Below, piece by piece: positions 24,154 to 34,900 of a DNA stretch of 64,000 nt (positions are counted from its first letter, which is position 1; every line of letters starts with the position of its first letter). Source of the stretch: Cheilinus undulatus. Taxonomy: Eukaryota > Chordata > Actinopteri > Labriformes > Labridae. The stretch is taken from contig NC_054867.1 in assembly GCF_018320785.1 (NCBI RefSeq), positions 25,795,855 through 25,859,854 of the forward strand. Reading direction: 5' to 3'. The notes under the pieces were generated by a model that was not told where the DNA came from, did not search any database, and was given only the letters and a program-made list of their open reading frames with translations. Position numbers and translations under genes: made by a program.

Positions 24154-24542
24154 TAGGGACGCATTATATTTAATCTTTGCTGATATCCGATATACCGATA
24201 TTTACAAGTTAATACTAGCCAACTGATATCGATACTGATATTTAAAGATAGTCCAGAGCTTAAACTTCAGTCCTTAATATGCACATTTTAAAGTTTAATA
24301 ATGAGCAAATTTCCTTCCTTAGACACACTTTTAAGTGTACTGAACGATGATGAACAAGTAAAAGACTTCAGCTGACATAGGTCTGTAAGTATTTGTTCAT
24401 ACACCCTTTTTTGCTGATAAAGGCAGATTTCTATAGCCAAAATATCAGCAGCATTTTTTATACCTATCGATACCAATAATTATCTATTTTAGGCTAATAT
24501 CTGCTGATACCGATATCATGCCGATAATATTGTGCATCCCTA
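24154..24542. mobile_element. hAT-type MITE, 389 bp, perfect 8-bp target duplication
   Basis: It starts TAGGGACGCATTATAT and ends ATATTGTGCATCCCTA, with inverted, GATATCGATAC-rich interior arms. The 8-mer aaataaat occurs immediately on both sides (24146-24153 and 24543-24550). No coding capacity. It lies 0.5-0.9 kb downstream of the prelp stop codon, so it could be in the 3' UTR if the distal polyadenylation signals near 24081 or 24004 are used. Confidence 0.85.
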
Positions 24543-24550
24543 AAATAAAT

Positions 24551-25052
24551 GTTATTTTAAAATGAAGCACCTTGGAAATCCCAGGCACATTTAAGACAGT
24601 TTAAACTGTATGATAGTTCTAAAGTTCTTGACAGGTTCGGCTTGCATCCACTGCAGCTTTCCTCTGGTCACATTTGCTAGTGATCATAACTACCTTCTCA
24701 ACTGTAGCATGCCTGTCAGTGTACTTGTATTTTCAGGCTTTATCCTTTTGCATTGTAATTTGATGATAAAAATGACTAAACTATAACTCCTTCTAAATAC
24801 AAAAAAAAATGTAGTAAATACACTCTTTCTAAAGTTCATAGTTCAGTCTTATTGCTCTTTTGTTTCCATTCATTAAACAAACAAAGCCTGAAAAACTTTA
24901 CAGTCAATTCATTTTCATAGATTGTGCTTAAATTAGCAGTTTGTGTTTACCGCCGGTGTGTATTTGTGCATGGCATGTGTGTTTATGTGTTCTTTGTCTG
25001 TGTGTAGTTTGTGCATGAACATGCCCTCAGGCTTCTGGGCATGGTTCTTCTC
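24551..25052 (-). other. prelp 3' UTR (extent uncertain)
   Basis: Non-coding sequence follows the prelp stop. No minus-strand AATAAA was spotted in the first 500 bases. Candidates lie beyond the MITE (plus-strand TTTATT at 24081-24086 and 24004-24009), or a non-canonical signal closer by may be used. Confidence 0.4.
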
Positions 25053-28000
25053 CTAAATGACGATAGAGTGGAGGTGTCTGAAGCACATGATGACATCCAC
25101 TGGGATGGGAGGACTTAGGTGATTCCCGTCCAAACGCAGATACCTGAGGCAACAGAACAGGTTCTTTAATCACACTACAATTACTACAATTAATATTTGG
25201 TTCCTGTTTATTTCTTGTTAAAGTTTGTCTCTGTGCCTGCACATACTGTTAGGAGCCAAGATCTGACAGAATTTGACGTACCTTAGCCTGGGTGTCAGAT
25301 CGTGATCGTTCATGACTGCCTCAATGCTGTATGGGCAGATCAGGGTGCCGTTAATGCCTGTCAGGGAAATACACCATCATAAATGTTAAGCACTTCCAAA
25401 TGTTTTCCTATAAAGAAGCAGGAAAAACAGACAATTGAACAATAAAGTTTCCATTACTATCAAATTAATTTTGATTTAATTTGTTCCTTTTTAAAACAGT
25501 TTTAAAGTGATGTGGAAAAAAACTGTAAAGCACACAAATGAGATCATGCAGCAGAGTAGATGAGAATAATTACATTACAGATGAAACAACAGCGACAAAT
25601 TCAAACAATGCAATAATCCCAGAAACAGCAACAGTAGGAGCTACATCTGACGGGTGATTTATTTTCTGTGCTGGCTTGAATTTTGGCTTTTGGCCCTGTC
25701 TAGAACAACTCCTTCTGCTTCAGTCTTGAATTAGAAATACTCTTAACATTATTGCTCTAACAGCATATTTTAAATAATTAGATCAAAATTTAGACAGTCT
25801 CTTCCAGACCTTAAGAAAAACAAAAACAGAATAAACAATATTAAGAAATCAGTGCTAAATAATCAGCAGACGCTGTTGAATATCTTCAGATCCACAGAGG
25901 TAGTACATTTTAATAATAAGGAGTCCCCAGACAGAGAACATAACCTTCCTAAAAGCAGTGAAACTTTGACAAAATATTTTGAAGTATCTTTCTGGGGTAA
26001 CAAAAACAGAGAACTACAGGAGGACATACCTATATTAGAAAAATACAGTTTATACTCAAACACCAAACAGTAATGCATTAACTCTTGGGTAAACATTATA
26101 AGTCTAACTCACCACATCTACAATGGCAAGTGAAAGTTTGCGAAGCCTTTGAAATGATCTAGTTTTATGCATGAGTTGGGTGTCAAATGCGATCTGATCA
26201 GTATCTAAGTCACAAGTAGAGACAAACACAATGCGCTCAACCTAACACCACGCAGCCGACTATATTTCACGTCTTTATTGAACACACCCATTTAACATGC
26301 ACAGTGCTGCTGGAAAAAGTAAGTGAACCCTGGATTTGATAACTGGTTGAGCCTCCTTTGGCAGCAATCACCTCAACCAAGCACTTCTGGTAGCTGCTGA
26401 TCAGACCTGCACAACTTTCAGGAAGATTTTGGACCATTCATCCTTACATAACTGCTTTAACTCACCCATATTCTTAGGCTGTCTGGTGTGGATGGCTCTT
26501 TTGAGGTCTGAGGTTTGAGGCAACTTTTTTTTAATTCAAAATCCATGACATAAAAGTATTTCCAGACATATACAATAAATTTGATGCACACTTTTAATGA
26601 CTACATATTTAGGCCTCTTGGAGCATTAGGCGCCAGGCAATTAGCCTTACGGTAAAACCACTAATGCTTGAAAGGTGCCATCATGTTGCAACACACTGAG
26701 TCATTGTTGTTCTTAAAAATGCTCATGAAGATGTTTCCAAGTACACGTCAAAAAACAGTAGTACTCATACCAGGAGTAGCCATGTTAACATTTTAGCCCA
26801 ACTACTTACATTGCTTTTAAATTACAACTCTCTCACTGAAGTTGGGACAGAATTTCAAAATACATGAGAAAGCTTCTGAAGTTTATTAAGATAAAGCTGT
26901 AATGGTCTTCCTTTTGCCACTGGGGGGCAGGATGACTCTCAAAAAAATATGAGTAAAGCCCTCAAATATCACTGTACAATCTACTGATATCTTTCCTTGT
27001 TCTTCAAATTTTCAGAGTGACTGCTGAAAGCATGTAATTTAATCCATGTATTAGACTACCTAAGAAGGCTTTATAAAAGCACTTTTAATGCTCTATTTTC
27101 AAATGATTTGTGAGATAATTTGAAGACATGATTAAACTACACAGCTATTGTTTGGTATCAATTGGGTGTGTCCAATGGGATTTAAAGGCCTTTTTAGCCT
27201 CAATAAAACATATTAATGCAGAAAGATTGGATTATCATTTTCCCTGTCCATCAAATATATTATTAAGTGAAGTGATTCAAGGGACAGTCAAACTCAAAAT
27301 CATATCCAATTAACGTTGACCTAATGTTTAACGGAGCAGCACTCATTTTCCCAGGACTGTGTTGGCATGAACTAGAATTAAATACCCCATGTTCTATGGT
27401 TAGCTTTGTTTCACCTCTATCTTTTGAGACAGCTGTTTGTTAAAGTTATTTTATTTTGATCCTCAATTCCTCTACAGATTCTTATTTCTGACCTGCCAAA
27501 TATAGAAGCCCTCTCAGATTATCATACTTATGCATGAGGTACCACTGTCTGTTGTCTGCCCATCTCTACCACAAAGCCTCTCTTACAAGTGGACTGTGAA
27601 TAATCACAGTCGGGTTAACTTTTGGCAGCAAAACTGCTGTTTTTGGTTTCTTAAACAATTAGTATTTGGATAAAAACAAAATGAATGTTTACTTTGATTT
27701 TACAATGGAAAAAACAGCAGTCTCATCAGGGAAAGTCTTCTGTTTTTTCCATTCAAGAGTTGGAGCAGTTAGTGCTCCACTGTATTCACCAGCTTGAGGC
27801 TCAGTTTGTCTTTGTGTTGGTCGGCGATGTATGAAGAGTTCATATAAGCTTTTTATGTTAAATAGCTGCCTGTTTGTTTTTGCCAAACTGAACCAAAACA
27901 GTAAAGTTGTGAGCCATATGTCCGTATCATTTAATAAAACAATCAGAGCAGTGTTAGGTATGATGTCTCTTCTCACACATATGATCTCAGAAGAACATCT

Positions 28001-30330
28001 TTGTTCTTTACCCAAAAGTGCTTAGGATGGCGTTGAATGCTTACTCTCAATGCTGTTGTGGTCAAGATGCAGGTGCTCCAGATGACTGCTGAATTTAGGA
28101 ACTGAAGAGAGCTGGTTGTGGGACAGCTGCAGGTCCAGCAGGGTGGATATGTTGAACACATTTTTAGGAATACCTTTATCACTCAGCTGATTGCGATTCA
28201 GCCTCACAAATGCCAGGTGGGTGAAGTCTTTGAAGTAGTCTCTAACAAGAAGACAGTGGATGAGAAGAACAAGAGTAAGATTTCCAACAAGTGAATATTA
28301 TTGCGTTGTGTTATGCATCTGTGGCCTTCATCTCTGTGACACTTCTCTGTGTTCTCTATACTTGCTTTGGGATGTCATCTATACTGTTCTTGTCCAGGAA
28401 AAGCTGTATGAGGCCATTAGGTATACCAACAGGCATCTTTTTCAGGACATTGTGGGCCAGATTGAGCTGCATGAGGCCCTTTAGGTCTTTAAATGTGTTT
28501 TGTCCCAGGCCGGTGTCACTCAGCTGGAAGACAAGTCATCAGACTGTTATTGGCTAATCCAGAATGCTTACAGGAAGTTATGGCTGACATATCTACATAG
28601 GCAAAATGCATGGTAGTAATAAACAGAGGTTCACCTGGTTGTGGTACAGGTCAAGGAGAGTCAGGTTCCCCATCTTGCTGAAGGCACCAGAGGGGATCTT
28701 AGAGATTCGATTTCTACCAAGGCGGAGCTGCTCAAGGCTGCTTGGGAGACCTGGGGGCACCTCTTTCAGCTGGTTACGCTGTGCATAGAGGTACAGCAGT
28801 GCTGGGATCTTCTCAAACACCTTCACAAGAGAGATACAAAACAATATTTTTTTTCTACAGATATCAATATTGGCCTCTGATATACAATAGAAAAAACTAT
28901 GATGAAGTCACTTAGTTCACAAGTCAATGTTTTTATCCGATTCCCGAATTTATTAGCCCTTTAAGAATCTGACAGATTTTAGTGACATTATCATGTGACG
29001 CTAACAAACTAAGTGCATTTTAAGCACTTGTTGTAATCTACTGGTATCTTTGGGTTAATAACTGTTGACAGATTCATTAGTCCAGGTATCACAACTGAAA
29101 AGAGGATTTGGAAAAGAGCATCAGATTATCTGTAATTTTAGAGTTTTTCAGGATTGTTATTTAGTTTTTTTGCCTTTGTTACAAGAGGACAGGACAGTGC
29201 AGTGTTAATTTTGGCAGCTATTTTAAATTTTTGTCTTAGTTTTAGTCTTTAAAATGAAATGCATTTTGGTTTTAGTCACATTTTAGTCGACGAAAACTCT
29301 TAGTCCATAAAACTTTTAGTCCATACAAAGTCCTAACATTTTAGTCTTTAGTCCAAGCATTTATTTTCTTGCCTAAATCTTATACCAAGTCATGGTAGTG
29401 TGTTTTATGCACTCTGCCAAACCTGGGGTCCCTGCTTTTATACAGCTGAGAGGCAGAATAGCTACAGCTGCATTGTTTTTTGACAGGTTTACCCACAGTG
29501 GAGAAATATCACAGATTTTGAATGTCCAACGAAAACTACATTACATTTCAGTCCAGTGTTAGTCATGCTGACAAAAACTAAACTTAGTTTTAGTCAGTTT
29601 CAGCCATCACAGATCTATTTTTGTTAGTCTTAGTTTAGTTTTTGTCATGGAAAAAAAGGCTGTCGACAGACATTTTTGTCTTTGTCGAAAATTAACACTG
29701 GTGGATTGAGTTGGGTATCAGGTTGGAGAGTGGGGGATGACATGCAGGAAAGGAGCCAAGGGTTAGATTTAAACTTGGAAGGTCAGCTTCCATACATTGG
29801 GCCAGACATGGCCAAATCATTGTGCCATCTGCACTCCATTTCAAAGATTTTAAAGAGATTCATAAATCATAAATCATACATCTGAGAAACTTTCTGACCT
29901 GCTTGTTTATTCGATGAATGCGGTTATTTGCCAAGTTGATCCAGCGTATCTCACTGGCATTGGAGAATGGCTCTGCTGTCAACTCTGAGATGTAGTTGTT
30001 CTGCAGGTACAGATAGTGGGTTCTAGACGGGATGACAGGGATCACACGGATGTTCCGGTTCTCACAGTTGAGAGAATTTGGATAATTCGGGGAGCATAAA
30101 CACTCTCGGGGACAGTCAGGATATATTGAAGGAGGCCCCAGGATGGGTGGGGGGAAGTCTGTAGGTTCCTGGGGCTCTGGCTGTGCCGGTCCAGGAGGCT
30201 GGGGGACAAAAGGCTTCCTGGTGGTGCCTGGGCGCTTGGTGGGCTTCTTTGGCCGAAGTCTCTGGCTGAACACTGCCCCCACCAGGAGGAACAGAGCCAA
30301 TGCAGAGAAGAGTCCCACGCCGGCCTTCAT
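25053..30330 (-). CDS. prelp: prolargin, PRELP (complete, 6 coding exons)
   Basis: Secreted class II small leucine-rich repeat protein that links basement membranes to collagen; its basic N-terminus binds heparan sulfate. Coding exons: 29899-30330, 28635-28820, 28366-28523, 28045-28241, 25282-25357 and 25053-25143 (432, 186, 158, 197, 76 and 91 bases), giving 379 residues (human 382). The junctions give one continuous frame only if the third coding exon ends at a GC donor. Residues 1 to about 22 are a signal peptide. Residues 23-70 are a Pro/Arg/Lys-rich arm (RLRPKKPTKRPGTTRKP). Cys73-x3-Cys77-x-Cys79-x9-Cys89 is the class II N-cap, then about ten to twelve LRRs. Cys332 and Cys370 should form the ear-repeat disulfide, with the end RYLRLDGNHL..CFRHLHSIVI. 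Sequons at N124, N196, N289 and N327. The ATG at 30328-30330 follows an acceptor at 30347-30348. Keratocan is the nearest alternative but lacks the basic arm. Confidence 0.93.
26280..26520. repeat. Tc1-like transposon end fragment in a prelp intron
   Basis: Carries 'ggaaaaagtaagtgaaccct', 'cctcctttggcagcaatcac' and 'ggaccattcatccttacata', typical of the inverse strand of a fish Tc1-like element. It lies in the 2.7-kb fifth intron (25358-28044). Only one end was seen. The rest of that intron is AT-rich and unassigned. Confidence 0.6.
28362..28367 (-). other. GC donor splice site of the prelp intron after coding exon 3
   Basis: On the minus strand the exon ends CCAAA, followed by GCAAGT, the consensus extended GC donor; GC occupies 28365-28364. 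Only this junction keeps the frame: CCA AA|A GAC TAC TTC reads P-K-D-Y-F, matching P-N-G-Y-F in human PRELP as recalled. A GT lies four bases further on (28361-28360). Using it adds GCAA, shifts the frame and hits a stop about 20 codons into the next exon. Confidence 0.8.
29150..29800. mobile_element. hAT-like element (29200-29700) inside a SINE-like repeat, in a prelp intron
   Basis: The inner element begins CAGTGTTAATTTTGGCAGC and ends GTCGAAAATTAACACTG, with TTAGTTTTAGTC-rich arms. No clear target duplication was found. Outside it lie 'gcctttgttacaagaggaca' on the left and 'gggggatgacatgcaggaaa' on the right, the two sides of a repeat seen more complete at about 62030-62170. A second copy of the inner family, opposite orientation, is at 34043-34585. 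Confidence 0.65.
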
Positions 30331-30348
30331 GGTCCTACGACAGAGTCT

Positions 30349-32835
30349 AAACAGAGAGAGAGATGTTTTATTAAATGTATGATCAGCCATCAGTCTCTGT
30401 TCTCCCTGCTCACACATTGGTACATTCATCCTTCTGTGGTTCTTGCTCTGTGTGGGTGGTCTTTTGTGAGAAAAAAATTAAGTTACATTTAAAACTCAAG
30501 TAAATAGCTGTCTTAATTGTTCTAATTTGTAGAAGAGGGCTCTGGAACATTTTTGGACAGACATTTGGAGATTTTTCAGTGCATGTTGTGGTTTGGGATA
30601 AAACCAGGACAGAACAAACCAGCACTGTTAAATCTAAATTAAAAAAATATGAAGCAGGTTTATGATGGATCATATCCATAAATTCTAAAAGACTGTAAAT
30701 CTGTTGACCAACTGCAATATTATTTAGTAATCAAATTACTTCCAGGAGAACAGTCTTCTTTCTAAAACATCCATTTAGCTTTTCTAGATTCTTTTCTATT
30801 AATGTGAGAAGTCAGGAAACATTTTTGAGTCATACTGTTACATGCATTGCTTATTCCTAGTCATTACACAAATAGAAGATGGGAGCTGTCCACATGGTTG
30901 CATAAGTGAGAAAGTGAAGCGAGAGTAGGCAGTAGAGGAGGGGCAGATAGTGAAACAGGAAATTAGTACTTATGAGGGAGAGAGTTTTGGGATAAAGGCT
31001 CTTTTGTTACTCTGGTCCAGAGAGATTTGTTGAGAGGAAAACTAAAGGCCTGGAAGGTTGAGGCTCCTTGACCCATGAGAGGGCTTAGAGGAAACTGTGC
31101 TCTATCTATCTGAGACTTTGATGGAGAAATGTATCATGTGTGTATCATTTTACAACTGATAAAATGAAATTATTGCAAGGAGAGGTAAACTCATGCTGTC
31201 ATAAATAGTCATGGTCAGGTTTGTGATACAAGTTAGTGTTGTGGTAAGTGTTAGGGCTGAATTCTTTCAAGAGCTGAACTGATTTAAGAACCTGCATATT
31301 TCACATTTGGTTATATTTTAACATTAATGTTTTAAAATATTTAAATTATCTGAAGAGTTTAAAGCTTAGTCAGTGTAGCAGGAAAATGTGTATAATAAGT
31401 CACATTTAGTAGAAATAAATATATCTAACACTGCGTACATCTTGTATGGGTTGGGTCTGTTCTGTGTCTACAAAGTAATACTAACCCAGGCCTGGACTAA
31501 GATTGCTACAAACACACATGGATGTACAGTAGATATTTAACCTGGCATCACAAAGCGTTTACATTTCAGTGGAAATCCTCTCTCATGTCTTCATCCTAAA
31601 GTGTGGGATTTTTGCATGCATTTGTTCCTGTACACTATCCATTGTTATCATTAGCCTGATGCAAGTAATCACCACACAGCTGTCAAAACAAGGTATATGC
31701 ACTGTGCTTCAGCACTGATGCACCATTAGTTTTCAATCCCTCTGCTTCAATGAGGCACGCCTGTAACTGATTGATAAACATCACATATAAAACACAAAGC
31801 AGGAATTGGGATCAGTGCCAGCGTCGCTCCTGCCTGAAAAAACAAATTGAGCTTTTCTTTCTTTGTTGGCACTACCCTTCCTTTTTCCTCTAAAGTCTCT
31901 GAGAACCTCCCATATCCTCCTAACCAGAACCAGCTCTGCTCATACTGCTGCTGTTGTGTAAACCAGCAGCCTGAAGGGTGAGTCAAGACTGACTCATAAG
32001 TGTTTTTTTTTTTTTTTTTGACCTTGGTAAGTAAATCAGATCCTTTGGAGGATTATCATCACTGAACAATGACTACATTCACATTACACATCATTGATTT
32101 TTATTTGAAAATTAATATCTGTAATTACAATTTGACTTAAATTTAAGAGTGAACTTTTATTATGTCCTGATTTATTGGTACAACAAACCGACCATATCAA
32201 GAGATGCCTCCCAAACATGAAGCCAAAACATCTAGAGCGCCCCCTACTGACTGCCTGCAGTATAAGGACAAAGAGCCAACCCCTTCATGCTCAGAGATGG
32301 GACTGGAGTCTGACTAGAAAATTAAAAAAACATAAGAATCATTTTTACTTGCGTATGGTCTGTTTTATAAAAGCAACCTTATTTTCTTCTTGAATTATGC
32401 CACTTTCTTGGCAGACTTTCACATTTTGAAAGCTATAATTAGTTACTTAAGACCATTTAAACTGTTACATGTCAGGATTGGCAGCTCCATTATTATTGCT
32501 TTTCTGTTGGTAAGTTAAATGTTGTGTTTCTGTTCAGCAGAACAGGAGAGAATTAGAAGACTACACCTGCTGATGAAGCACGTGTGATGCAATGAAAGAC
32601 ACTAAGGAAGCCCTGATAGACAAGTGATAATATGTTTGTTATTTCCTCTCACATGTTTGAGAAAATCACAGAAAATCTTATTTTGTTTTCAGGCTACTTT
32701 ATTTGCTGATAATAAGTGGAAAAAGGCCTTTGCGATGTTTGTTGTTGTAATACTGTTTCTGAACATAAGAGGCTGAGTGCACCACTCTGTCTTCTACATG
32801 ACACTCAAGCACGTGTGTTAGCTTATTGGAGAGTT
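30349..32835. other. Upstream region of prelp and spacer
   Basis: No coding exon was recognised. The 5' UTR exon of prelp must lie upstream of the acceptor at 30347-30348. One good minus-strand donor (AGGCAG|GTAAGAAAC) ends at 36850 beside a GA-rich stretch. It is a candidate first exon but unproven. Confidence 0.3.
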
Positions 32836-32839
32836 TGCT

Positions 32840-33505
32840 TTTTACCTCCGCCAAGGAGGTTATGTGATCAGGTGGGTTTGTGCATTTGTTAGTTTGTTAG
32901 CAACATAACTCAAAAAGATTTTAATGAAATGTTCAGGAAATGTCAGAAATGGCATAAGCAAGAACTCATTAGATTTTGGGAGTGTTTTGGATCACCGTCT
33001 GGATTTTTTAAAAGGATTCTGTACTATTGGGAGATAGGGCTAATGGCGGAGGTCTGCGCTGTTACTACTTTACACCAGGAGATGGCGGACATGAGTAAGT
33101 TCAATCCCAGTAGCAGTTTTGGGGTGTGTTTCTATTCAAAGTTTTGGAGTTTATACAGTTTGAAAGATGTACGCCTGGTCGAGGAGACTAGTCGGAGTGT
33201 AACAGAGAGAAAGACAGCGAATTGTAGTGAGAATACTCACAATACTGGGAGGAATAGAGGACTATTCACCCTCTGCCATGACTTCCAGTCGTCTGGTGAG
33301 ACCATGGGTGCATCTGTTGGCACCCGTAGCGAAGCCAATGCTTTGCCTCACCGTTTTACCACCCCACCAGGGAGTGAGTAATTGGCGAATGCCGTGGTGG
33401 GGGGCACATGGGGACGGATCCAGGATTGTTTTAGAGGATTCTTCACTACTGGGAGAAAGGGCTAATGGCGGAGGTCTGCGCTCTCCGAGTGCTTTTCTAA
33501 TTACC
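32840..33505. repeat. Dispersed 'acctccgccaagg' repeat with a partial duplication
   Basis: The left part (ttacctccgccaaggaggtt.., 32846 on) matches a second copy at 62510-62700 over about 180 bases, including 'agcaacataactcaaaaag' and 'attttgggagtg'. The segment 'gggctaatggcggaggtctg' occurs twice here (about 33037 and 33459), bracketing about 360 bases of unrelated sequence. No coding gene is supported although open frames cross it. Confidence 0.6.
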
Positions 33506-33944
33506 CATGAAGTCGACACAAAGATCTTGCAAGACATCAAGCATTATATATGCCTTTTTTATTTGGCTAGAACTTGTTCTTTATAGATAGAATAGTATAA
33601 ATTACTTCAGAGTGCATTCATTTTTTTCACAGAAAATAAGAGATCCTGGGGATTTTCTCTTGTAAAAGCTTTTTGTCACCTGCATTTAACTACTTAACTA
33701 TTTTACACTAAAGGAATTGCTACTGAAATTTTTCCAACACAGGACAGAAAACAAATCATGTCAGACTTAGAAGTGATTGATATTTTCTTACTTGCTACTT
33801 CTATCTTCCTTGAAAATGACATTTCAGTCAAAAAACAGTGTTTCAAGTTATCGCAAGCTGCTTGAACTTTCTCTACTGTTCAGTTTAACTTATCAAGGTT
33901 CTTGTGGCCTCTATTGCTTGGTCTTGCTGATTTACTCATTGTAA

Positions 33945-34900
33945 CATCAAGAGGATGAGACCCTACCTGACAGAGCATGCAGCACAGCTCCTGGCACGGG
34001 CTCTTGTAATATCGAACATTGACTGCAATGCATTACTCGCAGCAGTGTTAATTTCGTCAACTCAGACTATGACTAAAAATGTTCTTCGACAGCCTTTTTT
34101 TTCCATGACAAAAACTAGACCAAGACTAGCAAAAATAGATCTGTGATGACTGAAACTGGCTAAAACTAAGTTTAGTTTTTGTCAGCATGACTAAAACTAG
34201 ACTGAAATGTAATGTAGTTTCGTTGGACATTCGAAATCGGTGATATTTCTCCACTGTGGGTAAAACTGTCAAAAAACAATGCAGCTGTAGCTATTCTACC
34301 TCTCAGCTGTAGAAAGCAGGGACCTCAGGTTTGGCAGAGTACATAGATCACACTACCATGATTTGGTACTAGATTCAGGCAAGAAAATAAATGCTTGGAC
34401 TAAAAGTAATGTGAGGACTTTGTATGGACTAAAACAGGACTAAAATGCTTTGAGTTTTTGTCGTCTAAAATTAGACTAAAACTAAAAAGGGTAGAAATGA
34501 CTAAAATGTGACTACAACTAAAACGCATTTCATTTAAAGACTACAACTAAGACAAAAATTAAAATAGCTGCTAAAATTAACACTGACTAAGAGGCCTCCC
34601 TGCATGCACATTTAGACCTCTGCAACTGATCCAGCACATCTGGTCTTCAACCAACCGAAGAGAGCTCACGTCACTCCTCTATTCATCTCTCTACACTGGC
34701 TTCCAGTTGCGACTCGCATCAAATTCAAAACTCTAATCATTGCTTACAAAGCAGTCACTAAAACTGCTACTGTTTGTCTGGAATCTCTCATCCAGGTCTA
34801 CACTCCTTCTCGCCTGCTACACTTAGCCAGCGAAAGACGCCGGTTACTTCCATCATATTAGGCCCTTAACTCACTTGCTTGACTCTTCCTCTCTATGGTC
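33945..34900 (+). repeat. L2/CR1-type LINE fragment interrupted by a hAT-like element
   Basis: The left piece (33955-34042) encodes MRPYLTEHAAQLLARALVIS, the end of a LINE reverse transcriptase. The right piece resumes after 34585 with 'ctgatccagcacatctggtc', SLHWLPVATRIKFK-like and AYKAV-like coding, frame-broken. The inserted element occupies 34043-34585. Confidence 0.6.
34043..34585. mobile_element. hAT-like non-autonomous element, second copy of the 29200 family
   Basis: Begins CAGTGTTAATTTCGTCAAC and ends GCTAAAATTAACACTG. The interior is the inverse of the 29200-29700 copy (ACTAAAACTAAG-rich). Flanking 8-mers actcgcag and actaagag match at 5 of 8, a plausible decayed duplication. Confidence 0.65.

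Noticed and set aside
28260-28880. Plus-strand open frames opposite prelp exons
   Set aside because: They are antisense shadows; the minus strand carries conserved LRR coding with matching splice sites.
32929-33586. Candidate 150-codon gene on the plus strand
   Set aside because: It starts and ends in a dispersed repeat also present at 62.5 kb. The central segment is unusual but lacks a start context or family match.
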